64,000 nucleotides of DNA. It comes from Rhynchopus sp. YZ270_cl-10 (Eukaryota > Euglenozoa > Diplonemea > Diplonemida > Diplonemidae). The notes beneath the pieces were generated by a model. The model had not been told where the DNA came from. It ran no database searches and saw nothing but the letters and a program-made list of their open reading frames with translations. This document shows, in pieces, positions 62,026 to 64,000 of the stretch. Position 1 is the stretch's first letter, and every line of letters starts with the position of its first letter. The translations under genes were made by a program, and so were the position numbers. The DNA lies in assembly GCA_964035575.1 (NCBI GenBank), contig OZ037928.1, forward strand, positions 558,001 through 622,000, given 5' to 3'.

Positions 62026-62702
62026 CTTTGTCCTATGATGATCTTTGGTGGTAAAGAAGAGGGGGCAACAAACTTAATTTGTATAGGGTGGGAAAGGAAA
62101 GTCTAAAGTGGAAGAAAATGATAAATAAGTAGTGTGTTTATCGTATGTTTTTCTTCGCTATTTTGTGCCTGCTGTGGTTGTGTTGTTGTGAGTGCTTTGG
62201 GGAGGGTGGTGAGGCAGGAAGAAGCACAGATACGAGGGGTGCACACAGCAGACACGCAAGGAGATCGGTCTACGACACTTCGTTGCAGCAACAAAACGGG
62301 CGACGCAAGCCACGTGGTGTGGAGAGGAAGAGAGGGAGAGAGAGAGATCTCAGGAAGGATCAGTGTACCTGGTGAGTGAGTGAAATCCTGTGAGGTCAAA
62401 ACCAAAAAACGGGGGGACTTTTACGTACGGGAATAAGAGTAGTAAGTAGAAATGTGAAGCGCTTGCGACCCTCCTGTCGCGCAAGATCGTTCCCCCACCC
62501 CCCACACCTTGTCTTAGCTTCCCTCCACCTCCCCTAGTTCATACTCACGGGCATCTTCCCTTTTGTGCACCGCTTAGTGGTGTCCTTCCTCTCCGTAATT
62601 TTCCATTCTTGTCCCCACCCCCACCCCTTAGCTTTAACTTTGCTTGCACATCCCGTCCCCTATCAAAAAAAGAAAAAAAAGACTGTCGGTAAGATAACTT
62701 CA
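62026..62702. other. Intergenic with orphan LRR 5' flank
   Basis: 62158-62215 (CTGCTGTGGTTGTGTTGTTG to GGGGAGGGTGGTGAGG) matches the sequence that precedes the ATG of the LRR genes at 8.9, 10.5 and 12.1 kb, but no LRR coding sequence follows it in the sense direction. The rest is unrecognised. Confidence 0.5.
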
Positions 62703-63520
62703 TCAGGATGATTCGTCTCGCTTCCGTTTCGGACAGGCATCCACCACAAATTTCATCAGCTTCGCCTCCTCCACAGCGCTCGACACAACAGCACTGCACC
62801 CAGAGAGGTGGATGGTTTGTAAGGTGCCAGACAGACCACTGCAGAAGTTGTCGCCAATGTGCTCAACACTGCTGAGTGAAGATAAGTCGAGAGATGTTAA
62901 ACTGCTGCAGCCGCTCAGGAAGCCGTTCCCAACATGTGTGAGACTGTTGAGTGCAGACAAGTCGAGAGATGTTAAACTAGTGCAATGCTGGAGGAAGTAG
63001 TCCTCAATGTGCGTGAGACTGTTGAATGAACACAAGTCGAGAGATGTTAAACTCCTGCACCCCAGGAGGAAGCCGTTCCCAACGTGTGTGAGACTGTTGA
63101 ATGAAGACAAGTTGAGAGATGTTAAACTGTCGCACCCCATAAGGAAGCCGCCCCCAACGTACATGAGACTGTTGAATGAAGACAAATTGAGAGCTGTTAA
63201 ACTGTCGCACCCGTCGAGGAAGCCGTCCCCAACATGTGTGAGACTGTTGAATGAAGACAAGTTGATACATGTTAACCTGTCGCACCCACTGAGGAAGCCG
63301 CCCCCAACGTCCGTGACAGTCGACACAGCACTCAGATCAAGCTGCGTTAATGATGAATAGCTCAAGAACTCAGAAGGAATGACAGTCGTAACCTCCGCCT
63401 GCAGAAGCAAACACGCCACCTCAGGATCCTTCACCTGCCTCAATCTCTTTATCGTCAGGTCAGTCTCACCCAACGCATGAAGCGCTGCTATGGCTTCGAA
63501 CTTTTTTGTCGCCGTGAGGG
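62703..63520 (-). pseudogene. 5'-truncated LRR gene of the ubiquitin-like/LRR family
   Basis: Homology starts abruptly at about 63520, within the end of the ubiquitin-like domain (ATKKFEAIAALHALGETDL), and the frame has no ATG before a stop further upstream. About eight 23-residue LRRs follow (GFLSGCDRLTCINLSSFNSL), then the usual HLSGCSAVVSSAVEEA. A one-base change relative to paralogues ends the frame at RKRDESS, removing half of the basic tail. An exon of a larger gene is possible, since TCGGATAG precedes the homology. Confidence 0.65.
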
Positions 63521-63588
63521 TGGGGGCCCGTTTTCGATGTATGCACCCCTATCCGAGATAGGTGATACAATACATCGTGGAGGTGATG

Positions 63589-64000
63589 TTACATAAGTCC
63601 ATCACCGCCCCTGCTGTGCCCATCCTTCTGCTTCGTCTGCTTCTTCTTGAAGAAGCCTCCCAGCGTCGTCTGTCGCCCCTTCGAGGTGTCGTGGTGGCGG
63701 CGGCAGCAGTGATCCAGCGTACTCTTCTCTTGCACACAGTTCCCGCACCTCGAGAGTCTATGCTTAGTGCATGCTTCGTGTCGGATCGGTAACCCGTCGT
63801 CGTTGGAGTGGTGCGCAAAGCAGCAATGCATCAGGTCTGCCTGGGCGTTCTTCGAGCAGGCATCACACTTCGTCTTCCGGTGCAGCACACATATCGCAAA
63901 CTGGAAGATCGGAACCGCTCCTTCAGGTGCCTTCACGGGTGCGTCCCCTGGACGCACGTGCTCATGGTGCCGGTAGCGAGCATGCGCAGATGTCTCCTGT
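63589..64000 (-). CDS. Partial Cys/His-rich protein with a PIP-box-like C-terminus
   Basis: The frame is open through the right edge, so the start is missing; 136 residues are visible. Two similar zinc-ligand clusters occur: CDACSKNAQADLMHCCFAHH and CGNCVQEKSTLDHCCRRHH, joined by a C/H-containing linker (EACTKHRLSR). The C-terminal part has QTTLGGFFKKK, an exact match to the PCNA-binding consensus Q-x-x-(L/I/M)-x-x-(F/Y)-(F/Y), with the usual basic flank. Known PIP boxes sit at protein ends in replication and repair factors, but look-alike motifs also occur in transposon proteins. Function not assigned. Confidence 0.55.
   Translation of the reverse strand, partial: QETSAHARYRHHEHVRPGDAPVKAPEGAVPIFQFAICVLHRKTKCDACSKNAQADLMHCCFAHHSNDDGLPIRHEACTKHRLSRCGNCVQEKSTLDHCCRRHHDTSKGRQTTLGGFFKKKQTKQKDGHSRGGDGLM

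Noticed and set aside
1-64000. Spliced-leader RNA, 5S rRNA and tRNA genes
   Set aside because: I scanned for GGTTCGA-type B boxes and for the diplonemid and euglenid leader words I remember, and found no convincing match.

Overview
Kind of organism. This is nuclear DNA of a eukaryote, most likely a free-living protist. The window holds HECT ubiquitin ligase, tubulin-tyrosine-ligase-like, ankyrin-repeat and BspA-like leucine-rich-repeat genes. Introns are few and use GT-AG borders with a strong GTATGT donor. Every convincing protein gene over 64 kb lies on the minus strand, and several starts have a pyrimidine-rich tract and an AG a few tens of bases upstream. Sparse introns, co-directional genes and AG sites before ATGs would suit a euglenozoan such as a diplonemid with spliced-leader trans-splicing. 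This is inference: I found no spliced-leader RNA gene, tRNA or rRNA to confirm it. Layout (sense direction runs right to left). 63.6-64.0 kb: right-edge partial gene for a Cys/His-rich protein with a PIP-box-like C-terminus. 62.7-63.5 kb: 5'-truncated LRR gene. 60.1-62.0 kb: low-complexity coiled-coil protein. 58.4-59.8 kb: a hAT-type MITE and a plus-strand remnant. 53.0-58.3 kb: two-exon ankyrin/RGG/HECT E3 ligase. 41.2-51.1 kb: two paralogous multi-exon type II membrane glycosyltransferases (GT25-like) flanking two ubiquitin-like/LRR genes. 38.5-39.2 kb: RanBP2-type zinc-finger protein. 34.4-36.5 kb: multi-TM (MLO-like) protein fused through a short intron to B-box and RanBP2 zinc fingers. 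30.9-32.5 kb: TTL-like gene. 16.6-30.3 kb: ankyrin-repeat family built of exact 300-bp modules, in segmental duplications mixed with broken TTL pieces and dispersed repeats. 13.3-15.0 kb: unrecognised protein. 8.0-12.1 kb: tandem array of three ubiquitin-like/LRR genes, one frameshifted. 4.1-6.8 kb: coiled-coil protein. 0-2.9 kb: a small two-exon gene, an isolated exon and a left-edge partial ORF. Repeats. The intergenic DNA is unusually rich in structured repeats. I can delimit five hAT-type MITEs by CAGRG termini and perfect 8-bp target duplications (3390-4029, 23824-25576, 24324-25510, 48021-48580, 58437-59051). One sits inside another, which sits inside a third repeat. A 160-bp palindromic MITE lies at 52285-52444. 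Several short dispersed families, called R1-R7 here, always run in one orientation relative to genes: R2 and R3 lie just past stop codons of unrelated genes, and R5 lies next to the 3' splice site of three introns. How it works together. No metabolic pathway is encoded. The recurrent themes are ubiquitin (UBL-LRR proteins, HECT ligase, B-box protein), repeat-protein expansion by modular duplication, and predicted nuclear targeting of both expanded families (basic C-terminus in the LRR proteins, basic N-terminus in the ankyrin proteins).
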